Assembly (NCBI GenBank): GCA_945872825.1
Contig: CAMCBD010000018.1
Location: 1-38,399 of the forward strand
DNA: 38,399 nt
DNA from: Nitrosomonas ureae
GTDB lineage: Bacteria > Pseudomonadota > Gammaproteobacteria > Burkholderiales > Nitrosomonadaceae
Reading direction: 5' to 3'
Part shown: positions 1-9,068 of the stretch, piece after piece
How positions within the stretch are numbered: position 1 is the first letter of the stretch
Layout of the letters: every line of letters starts with the position of its first letter
The notes under the pieces: model-generated
Database searches by the model: none
The model's input: only the letters and a program-made list of their open reading frames with translations
Told to the model about the DNA's origin: nothing
Made by a program: the position numbers and the translations under genes

Positions 1-1
1 C

Positions 2-76
2 TTTCATCAAGGTCTTGATAACCAAACTCCCAATGAGGTTTATTATCAATATCAAGCAATTCATCAGGCTGCCTGA
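2..76 (+). CDS. IS3-family transposase, C-terminal end only (cut by window edge)
   Basis: An open frame runs in from the left edge and stops with TGA at 74-76. Its 24 residues include FHQGLDNQTPNEVYY, which matches the extreme C-terminus of IS3-family orfB (DDE) transposases, where a 'HQGLxxxTPxEVY' tail follows the last catalytic Glu helix. The catalytic core would lie to the left, so whether the element is intact cannot be told. The inverted repeat of its right end probably lies in the following 100 bases but I could not define it. Confidence 0.6.
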   Translation, partial: FHQGLDNQTPNEVYYQYQAIHQAA

Positions 77-233
77 GCTTGATTAACTACCCATATCAGA
101 GCTTAATTCTACTCTCAGGTTGGACAGTTGCAGGAGACCACTTCAAACATCAATTCAATGGCAGTGATCATTTCTTTAGGATTCAACAACTGATCGTCGG
201 TGCTATAGGATAGGGTCATAAGATATCTCTCGC
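77..233. other. non-coding stretch between IS3 remnant and porin gene
   Basis: No gene is recognised. The stretch probably holds the right end of the IS3-type element (around 110-150) and then the 3' flank of the porin gene. A short open frame ending at about 213 has no recognisable similarity. Confidence 0.3.
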
Positions 234-1838
234 TCAAAATACAAAATTAAAATCCACCAGGAAGTTATTCGCATCACTTTTACCTGAGTAAATACTTTTC
301 ATAACATCACCGCCAAAAGCATGGCCGAAATAAAGCCGCCATGAGAATTGTTTGCTGTAGGTATGCATAAAACTGATGTCAACCAGTTGGCCGATATCGC
401 TATGACCACCGGAAGCATTTCCCGAATAACCAAATGCGTCAGCGCTCAACGCCGCACCCAAACCACCGTAGAGAAGATCGTTGGAATTGGCCAGTGATAA
501 CTGATGCAGGTTAATGTTCACTTGTGTCTTTGCCATAGGCGACGCGATGATCTCAATAAAAGCATCTTGTATATTCATCAGGTTATAGAAAGGAAATTTG
601 GCGTAAAGACGTCCGCTGGGAACCGCAGAAAAGAAAGTTTGGTGTTTGCCGTCTTGCGCATTCCTATCGCCGGAGCTGCGATAGTACACGGCGCGTAACC
701 ACGGTTTGAAAGGAAGTTTTGTCCATTGATAACCGGCTTCTGCGGCAATTGCCCAGGCTTGATGGGATTGATCAGTCCAGTTACCAAATTGATACGTTCC
801 CCATAATAGCCCATCGATACTGCCTGATTCCGTTTGATGAAGCGTCAGTAAGTGTGCGCCCAGGGTATGAATGTTTAATTTTTCTTGATTGAGTGAAGGT
901 CTTGCATTTGACGAACGATTGTCGATGACCTGCGTATCGCGCTGATCATCATAATTCATATAAAACAAACGGCCTTCCGTTCCTGGCAATAATGCATCTT
1001 TTTTGCTGGTAAGCGCTGTATAAAGTATATTGATGTCGCTGATTTGTTTTTGTCCCTGAACGGTGAGATTACCTTGAGTCGGACGAACTCCACTGACTGT
1101 CATATTGAAATCAGGGCGATCATAGACAACTGAGAAACCATCAAAACTACGTCCGACATAAATCGCATTAAATCCGCCGATAAGGCGTTTTGCGATACGT
1201 CTTCTTTTCAATCCATCGAATTTCTCATTTCCAGAGTCATATTCCATGCCCTCTATCAATTGGAATCGGCCCACTTTCACGAAGGCGCCTGGCAAGCCCA
1301 GATCATTAAACTTAAAGTTAAGATAGCCTTGTTTCAGAAATACATTACTTGCGTTAGCCGATTGATTGGCTAAAAAATAGGCTGCTCCCAGTCCTAAAGG
1401 ACCAACCGAGGGGGAAACCGCATCATTGGGAAGCCCATAAAGACCGCTATATTGCGCTTGTGCAAAACCATCTACATAGGGCGTAGATAGCATCGCCCCA
1501 AGTCTGGCGCGGAGCACCCACAAATCATACGAATTATTAACTGCCGGATTTGGCCTGAAGTAATTCCATGATTCATAACTGCTCATAAACTCACCATTGA
1601 TCCGCAAATATTGATTAATCTGTCCCAATGGTTTTGTTTCGCTCGTTGCTAAGGCAGTATCGACTGATAAAAATATAGTCATGACAAGATAAAAAGCCAA
1701 GGCCTTTAAATCTATTACAAATAATTGAGTAACAGTGCCGCTTTGGATTGTTATCAAGTAACCATTCAATTTCTGCGGTAGTGCTCCAAACAAGAAACTG
1801 TTAAATCGTTTCAGGAAAATTACTTGATTTATCGACAT
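234..1838 (-). CDS. Outer-membrane beta-barrel porin, alginate-export (AlgE-like) type
   Basis: A 534-residue protein with a hydrophobic, signal-like segment (about residues 45-64, ending DTALA before TSETK). The rest is rich in alternating aromatic/polar strands such as FVKVGRFQLIEG and GAHLLTLHQTESG. It ends in VDFNFVF, a terminal Phe of the kind recognised by the BAM complex. The pattern (YLRINGEF near the mature start, 'KVGRFQL.EGMEYDSGN' in the middle) fits the alginate-export family of 18-stranded barrels, whose substrates are often unknown. No TonB plug domain is visible. The first ~40 residues before the signal segment are unusual, so the true start may lie downstream. It is divergent from the hydrolase at 1903 with only 64 bp between them. 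Its neighbourhood suggests passage of a small molecule across the outer membrane for the thiocarboxylate-like cluster, but that is inference. Confidence 0.65.
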   Translation of the reverse strand: MSINQVIFLKRFNSFLFGALPQKLNGYLITIQSGTVTQLFVIDLKALAFYLVMTIFLSVDTALATSETKPLGQINQYLRINGEFMSSYESWNYFRPNPAVNNSYDLWVLRARLGAMLSTPYVDGFAQAQYSGLYGLPNDAVSPSVGPLGLGAAYFLANQSANASNVFLKQGYLNFKFNDLGLPGAFVKVGRFQLIEGMEYDSGNEKFDGLKRRRIAKRLIGGFNAIYVGRSFDGFSVVYDRPDFNMTVSGVRPTQGNLTVQGQKQISDINILYTALTSKKDALLPGTEGRLFYMNYDDQRDTQVIDNRSSNARPSLNQEKLNIHTLGAHLLTLHQTESGSIDGLLWGTYQFGNWTDQSHQAWAIAAEAGYQWTKLPFKPWLRAVYYRSSGDRNAQDGKHQTFFSAVPSGRLYAKFPFYNLMNIQDAFIEIIASPMAKTQVNINLHQLSLANSNDLLYGGLGAALSADAFGYSGNASGGHSDIGQLVDISFMHTYSKQFSWRLYFGHAFGGDVMKSIYSGKSDANNFLVDFNFVF

Positions 1839-1902
1839 AGTCCCGCTTAAATTATTTCTTTGTGCTACTTTCTTCTCAATTCAAAACAAAAATTAAATAA
1901 CC

Positions 1903-2688
1903 ATGGAACATATAACCTCCAAAGACGGCACTCCCATTGCCTGCTGGCATTGTGGCACTGGAATGCCACTGTTACTGATACACGGCACTACCGGGGATCA
2001 CTCCGCATGGGTATCAACACTCACTGAACTGCAGCAGCACTTCAATGTATGGACCATGGACCGGTGCGGACGCGGCCAGAGCGGCGATACTAGTAGCTAC
2101 GCTTTGGAGCGCGAGTGTGAAGATATCGCCACTGTCGTTGATGCGATCGGTGACAATGTCCATCTTCTCGGGCATTCTTTTGGCGGACTTTGTGCTTTGG
2201 AATCCACGCTTTTGACTTCAAACATTAATAAACTCATCCTTTATGAGCCATCGATCTCACTGGCAGGAAGCGGCTGGTCGACGGAACTTGAAATTCGGTT
2301 GCAAACGTTGCTGGATCAAGGAAATCGCGAAGAATCTCTGCTGCTGTTTCTTCGTGATCTGCTCAAAGCACCCAATCAGGAGATTGTTGCGCTGCAAGCG
2401 GGACCGAATTGGCCAATCCGAATTGCCGCAGCGCACACTATTCTGCGTGAGTTGCAAAGTATCGATCGCTATGTTTTTAAGCCACAAAGATTCCATTCGT
2501 TGCAAAATCCGGTTTTACTCCTGGTCGGCGGAGACAGTCATTCGCGCCGCTATGCTACTGCAGAAACACTTCAGCAAAGCTTGTCCAACAGCCGCATGGG
2601 CATTCTTCCCGGGCAGCAACATAGCGCCATGAGAACAGCGCCGGATTTGTTTGTTCATGAGGTTATAGAATTTCTTAAAGCGACATAG
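1903..2688 (+). CDS. Alpha/beta-fold hydrolase
   Basis: A 261-residue single-domain hydrolase. The oxyanion-hole region LLLIHGTTGDHSAW lies near residues 24-37. The nucleophile elbow is GHSFGG (Ser about residue 92). The acid is probably in the LLLVGGDSHSR strand and the catalytic His in GQQHSAM near residue 240. This is the size and layout of esterases, haloperoxidase-like enzymes and thioesterase-like hydrolases; the substrate cannot be read from the sequence. It is the only plus-strand gene in the block. It is divergent from the porin and convergent with the MFS gene 31 bp downstream, so it is not co-transcribed with the minus-strand cluster, although its position suggests a linked role such as hydrolysis of an ester or thioester intermediate. 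No clear Shine-Dalgarno sequence precedes the ATG. Confidence 0.8.
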   Translation: MEHITSKDGTPIACWHCGTGMPLLLIHGTTGDHSAWVSTLTELQQHFNVWTMDRCGRGQSGDTSSYALERECEDIATVVDAIGDNVHLLGHSFGGLCALESTLLTSNINKLILYEPSISLAGSGWSTELEIRLQTLLDQGNREESLLLFLRDLLKAPNQEIVALQAGPNWPIRIAAAHTILRELQSIDRYVFKPQRFHSLQNPVLLLVGGDSHSRRYATAETLQQSLSNSRMGILPGQQHSAMRTAPDLFVHEVIEFLKAT

Positions 2689-2719
2689 CAATCAACAATT
2701 AAAACAGGGCAATCTACAG

Positions 2720-3922
2720 TTACGTTAATGCTTGCACTCTATGCCGCCGCACCGATGCCAATATCACTGTCATCACACAAGCGGCACACAACACGCTGAT
2801 CAACGCTCCCCAACTCAACAGTAAATTGCCGGAATAACCGGACAATGCAGCATATAGTGGAGGCCCCAGCGCAAAACCAGAAAAGAAGGCAAACGAAACA
2901 TAGCTGGATGCGGTCGTCACTGGACCGAAAGCCTGGTCTCTGATCAACATACTCATTGCTATCGCATTAGTCCCCACGGCAGTCAGACCAACGCCAACTG
3001 CACCAACCCATAAGCGCCAGTGATTTTCCGGATCTGTATGCATGGTAACTGCCATGGCACAAGCGGCAATCGCGATGAGGCCGAAAAGCAGTAGTGATTC
3101 ATCCTTGAGCTTCGCGCCCATCGGCGTCAACATGATTCTGGAGAACATTCCCATGATCCCGAAAACAGCAATCAGCAAATCGGCCCAAAACAATGGCATG
3201 CCTTGTTGTGACGCAAAGGTTGGCAAGAAAGTGACGAATGCGGAGAGTGCTATGCCGACGCAAAACTGAATACCCATTAGCCACAGCAATAATGAGGTTG
3301 GGGCTGGGAATGTTAGCCCCTTGCCTGTTCTTGTGTGTTGCTTGGGAATAATAAGAAATGTCGTAATCCCAAATAGTACAGCCACTGGAACAATGATGCT
3401 AAACGCAGTACGCCAGCCATAATGAAACGCGATCGCAGGCAGCACCAAGCCAGCAAAAAGTGCTGCAAGCTGAACGCCAGACTGTTTAAGTCCTACTACT
3501 TTTGCTTTTTTCTCGGATGGAATCTGCTGTGCGATGAGTAAATTGGTGACCGGATTGGCAAGTGCTTGTGCGACCCCGCAAATCGCTGCAGCTACGACTA
3601 AGCCATAAAAATTTTCAGCCAGTGCAATCAGCGTAAAAGCGGCCGCAATGGCATAAAAAAGTACCAGCAATGCAGATCGCGAACTAATGTAATCGACAAT
3701 AGCGCCAGCGCACAGTGATAAAACGGCTGCCAAACCAAATGAACTCATCACCAGATAACCTAACAATTCCGGTTCGAAATGTAAATCCTGACTCAAAAGT
3801 GGTCCGAGTGTACTGGTGGCATATAAGATGAGCATGGGTAATGTCATCGCGAATACCAAAACAATTTGCAGCAGGCGTCCAACAATTGCTGAATTCGGTA
3901 ACTTACTGGAAGCTATTAACAT
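2720..3922 (-). CDS. Major facilitator superfamily transporter
   Basis: A 400-residue, very hydrophobic protein with about 12 transmembrane helices in two six-helix halves. Drug/metabolite exporter features include the loop between TM2 and TM3 (GAIVDYISSRSALL, a variant of the MFS motif A) and the TM5 region around GLKQSGVQLAALFAGL. It is the last gene of the minus-strand accessory cluster, 57 bp after the acyl-CoA dehydrogenase gene. In pdt-type thiocarboxylate loci an inner-membrane MFS protein (PdtE) moves the chelator. By analogy this one may export the cluster product or import its metal complex. Direction and substrate are inferred from context only. Confidence 0.8.
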   Translation of the reverse strand: MLIASSKLPNSAIVGRLLQIVLVFAMTLPMLILYATSTLGPLLSQDLHFEPELLGYLVMSSFGLAAVLSLCAGAIVDYISSRSALLVLFYAIAAAFTLIALAENFYGLVVAAAICGVAQALANPVTNLLIAQQIPSEKKAKVVGLKQSGVQLAALFAGLVLPAIAFHYGWRTAFSIIVPVAVLFGITTFLIIPKQHTRTGKGLTFPAPTSLLLWLMGIQFCVGIALSAFVTFLPTFASQQGMPLFWADLLIAVFGIMGMFSRIMLTPMGAKLKDESLLLFGLIAIAACAMAVTMHTDPENHWRLWVGAVGVGLTAVGTNAIAMSMLIRDQAFGPVTTASSYVSFAFFSGFALGPPLYAALSGYSGNLLLSWGALISVLCAACVMTVILASVRRHRVQALT

Positions 3923-3979
3923 TACGAATAACCTGAATAGAAAATCTCATCACCATTCAACTGACTTATTGAAATGAAA

Positions 3980-5182
3980 TCAGTCAAACGGATAAACAGT
4001 TTGTTGTTGATAATGATTAATGAGCCGGCGTCCTACCGAGCTGATCAGCGATTCATCATTTCCATCCAAAATACGGGATGTGCGCGCTATCCTATTGATA
4101 CCGTAAAGCGGTGTTAAATCGCTGAGACCTTCGGCGCCGTATAGTTGCATCGCGCAATCCGAAGCGATGCATAATGCGCGTGAAGCGGCCATTTTCGCGA
4201 CATTAATTGCGATTTCATTAGGATTTTGCGCATCAACACCGCGTGCAGCAATGCGGATGAGTTCGCGCGCGCTTACAATCGCCTGAAAAGTATTAAAGAT
4301 ATGCTGGCGCACGAGTTGTTTGTCAGCCAACCGGCTAAATTTGCCCCGTATTGAATGAATACGAACACCCATTAAATCCATGCACCGTTGTGCCAGCCCT
4401 ATCCAGTTCATGGACCGCAACAGCCGACCCAAACCGAGCCGCTTGTTCATTAAATCAAGACCGTTTCCCCGTGTGCCTAACAGATTATGCTCAGGCACTT
4501 GCACGGCATTGAAAGAAACCTCTCCCTGACCATACGAATGTCCCATCACCGTGAGTTGTCGCTCAATTTTGACTCCCGATGTATCCATCGGCACGATAAT
4601 CATCGAAAGCGCGCTGTTGAGCGCGGTATCTGCTTCGGCTGTCCGAACTAAAACAGTCATGAAAGTAGCCCGGTCTGCGTTGGAAATGAACCATTTTCTG
4701 CCATTGATATGCCAGCTTCCATTAGACAGTTGTGCAGTAGTCGTGATAAGGCTTGGAATCGAACCACTGTGACCAGGCTCTGTCATGCCATAACTCGGTA
4801 TGGCATCCCCGGTCACCATAAGCTCCAGAAATTGCCCACGAATCACTTCGTTACCGAATTTCAAAAGCATATGCGCATCAAGCGCAGTATGGCTGCCGAA
4901 GATCGCTTGAGAAAACTCTGTTCGCCCTTCCTGCTCTGCAATGATTAAATAATCTTCGAGAGAAGCTATTTTTCCGCCATGCGATAATGGATAAAACAAG
5001 CCGCATAATCCAGTCAGTCTTGCCTGATTCATCAAATCAACTTGCAAACGAAGGGAGGCCTCTCCCACTTCTGCTAACAGCGATTCGTTCGGAATAATCA
5101 CTTCATCGACAAATGCACTCACCTGGCGTGCAAGTGACCGGGCTAATTCCGTATGCGCTGCTTTTCTATTTTGCTCCGACAT
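3980..5182 (-). CDS. Acyl-CoA dehydrogenase family flavoprotein
   Basis: A 400-residue protein of usual ACAD length. The N-terminal helical domain is followed by the FAD/substrate signature YGMTEPGHSGS and NGRKWFISNA (about residues 132-170), then the C-terminal helical domain with GAEGLSD and ILDGNDES (about 371-378). At the position of the catalytic Glu of medium-chain ACADs (the 'YEGT' motif) this protein has Asp (LDG, Asp373), as in the ACAD10/11-like branch. It should use FAD to desaturate an acyl thioester. The ATG overlaps the stop codon of the acyl ligase gene upstream by one base (TAATG), with GAGGACA as a ribosome-binding site, so the two are translationally coupled and probably act on the same acyl group. 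As I recall, the pdt locus carries an acyl-CoA dehydrogenase at the equivalent place; this should be checked. Confidence 0.85.
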   Translation of the reverse strand: MSEQNRKAAHTELARSLARQVSAFVDEVIIPNESLLAEVGEASLRLQVDLMNQARLTGLCGLFYPLSHGGKIASLEDYLIIAEQEGRTEFSQAIFGSHTALDAHMLLKFGNEVIRGQFLELMVTGDAIPSYGMTEPGHSGSIPSLITTTAQLSNGSWHINGRKWFISNADRATFMTVLVRTAEADTALNSALSMIIVPMDTSGVKIERQLTVMGHSYGQGEVSFNAVQVPEHNLLGTRGNGLDLMNKRLGLGRLLRSMNWIGLAQRCMDLMGVRIHSIRGKFSRLADKQLVRQHIFNTFQAIVSARELIRIAARGVDAQNPNEIAINVAKMAASRALCIASDCAMQLYGAEGLSDLTPLYGINRIARTSRILDGNDESLISSVGRRLINHYQQQTVYPFD

Positions 5183-6864
5183 TAATATGTCCTCGGCGTA
5201 AGATCTGTGGTGCTCATCGTAGCCACATTACTTTTGAATCGCGTCATCTCCAGCTCGGTTGTCAGTTGTTTTTTATCAACTTTCCCTGCCGGACCCAGCG
5301 GCAGTTGCCTCAAGTAGCGCAAATACTCCGGCAGCTTGTTTTTTTCCAATCCTTGATCAAGCAAATAGCGAATGAATTGCGTTAAAGATGGCCGTTCGGC
5401 CCCGTCGCGCATGACCAGACAGAGGCAAATCCGATGACCCAAATCTTCATCAGCAACTGGTATGCAAACAGCGCTGACAACATCCAGGTGCGATGCGGCG
5501 ATATTCTCAATTTGTGCAGGGCTGATGTTGACACCCCCTCGAATAATAATTTCTTTTTTCCGCCCAGACAGAACCAGATACCCATCGTTATCGATGAATC
5601 CGAGATCTCCGGTATATACCCAGCCTTCCTTGTCACGATAAAGCGCGTCCAGCTCGGGATTATTCACATATTGCATCGGTGTTATGGGGCCTCTGGCGGC
5701 AACTTCACCAATACAACCTTGCGCCACTTCCTGCTTGTGATCATCGACAATTCTGATCGAACAAACATCTGGATTAGGCCAGCCAGCCTTATGCAAAATG
5801 ATTTCCAAACTATCCTCGAGAGTGGTATGACAATTAACGCCATCCGCCGATCCGTACAGACTGATAAAGCCACATTTGAATGCTTCGGAGCATCGGCGAA
5901 TCGAAGCTTCATCGATTTTTGCCCCACCGCTGATGATTGCGATCAGACTGGAAGTATCCGTTTCTGCCAAGTCCGGATCTGCAGCCATACGTTGAAACAT
6001 GGTGGGAACTCCAAAAATATGCGTTGGCTTAAGCTCCGCAATGGCGCGAATGGCAGTAGCAACATCAAATTGCCGCAGAACCAGCACCGACCCACCTAAC
6101 CAGGATAAAATACCGAATGTTGCGGTAGAACCAAACGCCGTTCCCAATGGCATCAAATAAAGCCCCCGGAAGGTACTGCCATCTGAGTGGATGCGTTGCA
6201 GAAACCGTCCTCGCCCGCCTGCCAATGCATTGTGAGAGTAAGCGATCCACTTGGGATCTGATTCTGTTCCCGAAGAGATTAAGAACCGGACCGGAGAATT
6301 GGGGTCGATTGCTGGCAATTGGCTCGATTCAATCGGCATGGATTGAAATAGTGAATCCATAGCATGCCAACCATCCCGCGCTTCACCGTCGACAATAAGA
6401 ATCCGCAGTGACAGTAAAGTGGGCCTCAATGATTCGATCAATTCGCATAAATCAATTTGAGCGAATTTTGGCTCAACAATAATAACGCGAGCATCACATC
6501 TGCTTAATAGTGATTGAATATCGAGTCGCCCGCGACCGGGTGGAAAAGGCGCAGCAATTGCGCCCAAGGCAGCTGCCGCCAGATCAATCGCACAGTGATA
6601 CCAACTATTACTAAGCTGATAGGCAATCACATCTCCCGCAACAACGCCTAAGGCACGTAAGCTGGCAGCCAAACAGGAAACCTTGTGTTGCAACGCAGCA
6701 TAAGTTATTGTTTTATCCAGAGAAATTACCGCTGCCTTTCCAGGATTCTGCTGCGCATGTTCGCAAAACAACGCGTATAAAGATTTGTTCGGATAAGCGC
6801 CATTCTGTATCCACTGATTGCGAATTTCAACAGGAACCAAATCTAAAATGCCCGAGTGATTCAT
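5182..6864 (-). CDS. AMP-dependent acyl-CoA/acyl-ACP synthetase (adenylate-forming ligase)
   Basis: An ANL-superfamily ligase of about 560 residues. Motifs in order: A3 phosphate loop ISSGTESDPKW (about residue 190, a variant of the usual TSGTTGxPK), A5 YGSADG, A7 YTGDLGFIDNDGY, the hinge KKEIIIRGGVNISPAQIE, and A10 PAGKVDKKQL with the catalytic Lys. It adenylates a carboxylic acid and transfers the acyl group to a thiol acceptor. In thiocarboxylate pathways the acyl-AMP is instead attacked by the sulfur of a thiocarboxylated carrier protein. The frame is open to a TTG at 6876, but the ATG at 6864 has GGAG eight bases upstream and makes a 4-bp ATGA overlap with the stop of the CoA-transferase gene, so I choose 6864. 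It is coupled on both sides to its neighbours. Confidence 0.85.
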   Translation of the reverse strand: MNHSGILDLVPVEIRNQWIQNGAYPNKSLYALFCEHAQQNPGKAAVISLDKTITYAALQHKVSCLAASLRALGVVAGDVIAYQLSNSWYHCAIDLAAAALGAIAAPFPPGRGRLDIQSLLSRCDARVIIVEPKFAQIDLCELIESLRPTLLSLRILIVDGEARDGWHAMDSLFQSMPIESSQLPAIDPNSPVRFLISSGTESDPKWIAYSHNALAGGRGRFLQRIHSDGSTFRGLYLMPLGTAFGSTATFGILSWLGGSVLVLRQFDVATAIRAIAELKPTHIFGVPTMFQRMAADPDLAETDTSSLIAIISGGAKIDEASIRRCSEAFKCGFISLYGSADGVNCHTTLEDSLEIILHKAGWPNPDVCSIRIVDDHKQEVAQGCIGEVAARGPITPMQYVNNPELDALYRDKEGWVYTGDLGFIDNDGYLVLSGRKKEIIIRGGVNISPAQIENIAASHLDVVSAVCIPVADEDLGHRICLCLVMRDGAERPSLTQFIRYLLDQGLEKNKLPEYLRYLRQLPLGPAGKVDKKQLTTELEMTRFKSNVATMSTTDLTPRTY

Positions 6865-8747
6865 TGAAAACTCCAAGGAGAAGCAACTCTGGTATAAGAT
6901 CCTGGAGTCAAGCGTGATCTCAAGCGCGTGTTGTTATGTAAATCTGTTAGATTCTCAATCACAACGGCGGCTGGAACACCAACTTGCTGCAGGATTGCAG
7001 CCCATTCTTCTGCAGTTTTTAACAGGAATAACTCACCCAAGCGCAGCTCAAGCTCTGCTGGTCCACTCTCCGCAACAATGCCAAGTGCTTGGATGAATCG
7101 CTGCATGGTTTTGTCGTCACAGCATTCAATCGCAATTTTCCCCTGTCGGGTCATATAGACCCCATTCAGTACGCTGCTTGAAATTGCATTGATATCGAAG
7201 GAATGATGCCGGTTTTGAAAGTCATCGGCACACAAGAATGTAGCAGCGCTCAGCAGCGACGAAGTCACTTTTGCACCGGCATTGTTCATACAGCGATTGA
7301 GCAAGGCGATGGTAATGCCTTGTGCCGCAATGACACCACCGAGCACATCCAGCAAGGTAAATAATGATCCGCCTTGAGTGCCGCATGTTTCGGAAATTTT
7401 CTGTGCTACACCGGAATAGGCTTGCACCATAAAGTCAGTGCCCGGTATGGCGTTTAATGGAGAAAATGTGCTTTCATCGGTTGTCCAACCGGCTGCATAG
7501 GCGTAAACCAGGGCTGGATTTAGATCCTTCAAATCGCAATAATCAAGATTTAATTGTGCAGCTTTGTTGGGGGCCCAATTGTGCAGAAAAACATCTGCAT
7601 ATCGAATCAGCTCTGCCATCTCAGCCTGGCCCGATGAGGACTTGATATCAATTTCACGAACTGTTTTCAGCCGGTTGATGGCATCGAAACGGGTGGAACA
7701 ACCTTCCGACATCGGCGGCATTCCACGTAACGGATCTCCGCCTGGGGGTTCTATTCGAATGACTTCAGCACCCAACAACGCAAGCAAGTGACCCGCCAGC
7801 GGACCTTGAATTCGGCGGCACGATTCAACAACCCTAAGCCCGCTGAGCGGGAGCGAATTGCTGGCCGGTTTTGCCTGAACATTATTGCCGTCCGTTTTAA
7901 AATCAAATGTCCACGATCCCTTAAGCCATTCATATTTGAAGTGTTCATCATCGAGCCTTACGTCGATTGTGCGTACCGGGCAAATAGACATGCCGGTGTT
8001 CGAACATAAAACCGAAATTTGCTGATACGTTACATTGGAAATTGCAGTAACCAATTCATTGGGAATAGGCGCAATAGCTCTGGCGTAGCGTAATAAAAAA
8101 GCGGTCCAGCCTTTACCTGCCAAGGTTGAGCTAACACCCAGCCGAGTCCAAAACTTTAACCAAGGATCCGCGCTCAGTGTTTCGAGTTCAAAGACAATAC
8201 CATCCGATGATACGAAAGGCGGTGCTGCTGGATACGCAATACTGCCCGGCAATAAGCGCTCAGGTGATTCTGCTGCCGTTGCGTCAGCAATATATTGTGT
8301 TTCACTGAGTAGGGCTGCAGATGCCATGGAAACACAGCTATTCGATATGCTGAGGCCTCGCAATTGACCAATTGCAGCAGCAACACCGCCCTGCAGGGCC
8401 AGTGCGGCGGTAACCGTTGAAACATAATTCAATCCCAGCGGTTGAGTTTTGCTGTTTGCTCGTCCATGTATCGACATAATGCCGCAAGCTGCTTGCATGA
8501 TGTTTTCGGAGAAAGCAGCCGGTTGATCACTATCATCCCACCCAATCACTTCGCAAGTAACCGGTGTGGTATAGGGCGTCTTAAATGCAAAAGATAGCAT
8601 TGCATTCGTCGCAGGATGATCACTGCATTCAATTTCCATCCCTAATGTACTGGATTGATAAAGCAACGAAAATGCTGTCGCAGCAAAATGAGCAGCTGGA
8701 TTTTTTAATGACCCTGCGATAACGCAATCATTTAATGGTTTATTCAT
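6861..8747 (-). CDS. CaiB/BaiF family (class III) CoA-transferase, double-domain
   Basis: A 628-residue protein, much longer than the ~400 residues of a single CaiB/BaiF enzyme. Residues about 301-628 form a standard class III CoA-transferase: SGLRVVESCRRIQGPLAG, the CoA-binding LGAEVIRIEPPGGDPLRG, and a PGTDFMVQAYSG motif whose Asp438 aligns with the catalytic aspartate that forms the acyl anhydride. Residues 1-300 look like a second, decayed copy of the same fold (FVSSDGIVFELE, LKFWTRLG, MSICPVRT resemble the family's C-terminal segment) without the Asp motif. It overlaps the ligase gene by 4 bp and follows the sulfur-carrier gene by 48 bp. It probably moves CoA between acyl groups in the same pathway. 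As I recall, pdt loci contain a CaiB-like gene beside the MoaD-like gene. Confidence 0.8.
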   Translation of the reverse strand: MNKPLNDCVIAGSLKNPAAHFAATAFSLLYQSSTLGMEIECSDHPATNAMLSFAFKTPYTTPVTCEVIGWDDSDQPAAFSENIMQAACGIMSIHGRANSKTQPLGLNYVSTVTAALALQGGVAAAIGQLRGLSISNSCVSMASAALLSETQYIADATAAESPERLLPGSIAYPAAPPFVSSDGIVFELETLSADPWLKFWTRLGVSSTLAGKGWTAFLLRYARAIAPIPNELVTAISNVTYQQISVLCSNTGMSICPVRTIDVRLDDEHFKYEWLKGSWTFDFKTDGNNVQAKPASNSLPLSGLRVVESCRRIQGPLAGHLLALLGAEVIRIEPPGGDPLRGMPPMSEGCSTRFDAINRLKTVREIDIKSSSGQAEMAELIRYADVFLHNWAPNKAAQLNLDYCDLKDLNPALVYAYAAGWTTDESTFSPLNAIPGTDFMVQAYSGVAQKISETCGTQGGSLFTLLDVLGGVIAAQGITIALLNRCMNNAGAKVTSSLLSAATFLCADDFQNRHHSFDINAISSSVLNGVYMTRQGKIAIECCDDKTMQRFIQALGIVAESGPAELELRLGELFLLKTAEEWAAILQQVGVPAAVVIENLTDLHNNTRLRSRLTPGSYTRVASPWSFQ

Positions 8748-8795
8748 GGTTATCGATGTTGTTATTTATCTGTGTAAAACAAATATAAAATCAGC

Positions 8796-9068
8796 TTATC
8801 CTCCGGCGACAGCGGGCAGAATGGTCAATACATCACCATCTTGCAAGCTTGTTGCGAGACCGTCACAAAAACGGATATCGTTATCGTTCACATAGATATT
8901 GATGAAACGATGAGCGGCCCCTCCAGCAATCAGCTTTGCTTTGATACCCGGAAACTGCTGCTCCATTTCATCGATAACTTCAGAAACTTTGAATCCACTC
9001 ATATTGATGCGTTTTTGATCATTCGTGAGCGGCCTTAATATGGTTGGAATAATTACTGTGATTGACAT
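8796..9068 (-). CDS. CysO/MoaD/ThiS-type ubiquitin-like sulfur carrier protein
   Basis: A 90-residue beta-grasp protein close in pattern to mycobacterial CysO: ITVIIPTILRPLT at the N-terminus, HRFINIYVNDNDIRF in the middle, and DGDVLTILPAVAGG as the exact C-terminus. The final Gly-Gly is adenylated by an E1-like enzyme and converted to a thiocarboxylate that donates sulfur. The stop codon follows directly after Gly-Gly (checked on the bases 8796-8807), so no C-terminal trimming is needed, unlike QbsE of thioquinolobactin synthesis. An AAGG ribosome-binding site lies about seven bases before the ATG. It is 137 bp downstream of the JAMM gene. A cysM-like cysteine synthase, the usual partner of CysO in actinobacteria, is absent from this window, which favours a role in special sulfur metabolism over general cysteine synthesis. 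Confidence 0.9.
   Translation of the reverse strand: MSITVIIPTILRPLTNDQKRINMSGFKVSEVIDEMEQQFPGIKAKLIAGGAAHRFINIYVNDNDIRFCDGLATSLQDGDVLTILPAVAGG

Noticed and set aside
5434-6099. 221-codon plus-strand open frame inside the acyl ligase gene
   Set aside because: It lies opposite a well-supported gene with all ANL motifs; its translation has no recognisable domain, and it is best explained as a shadow frame.
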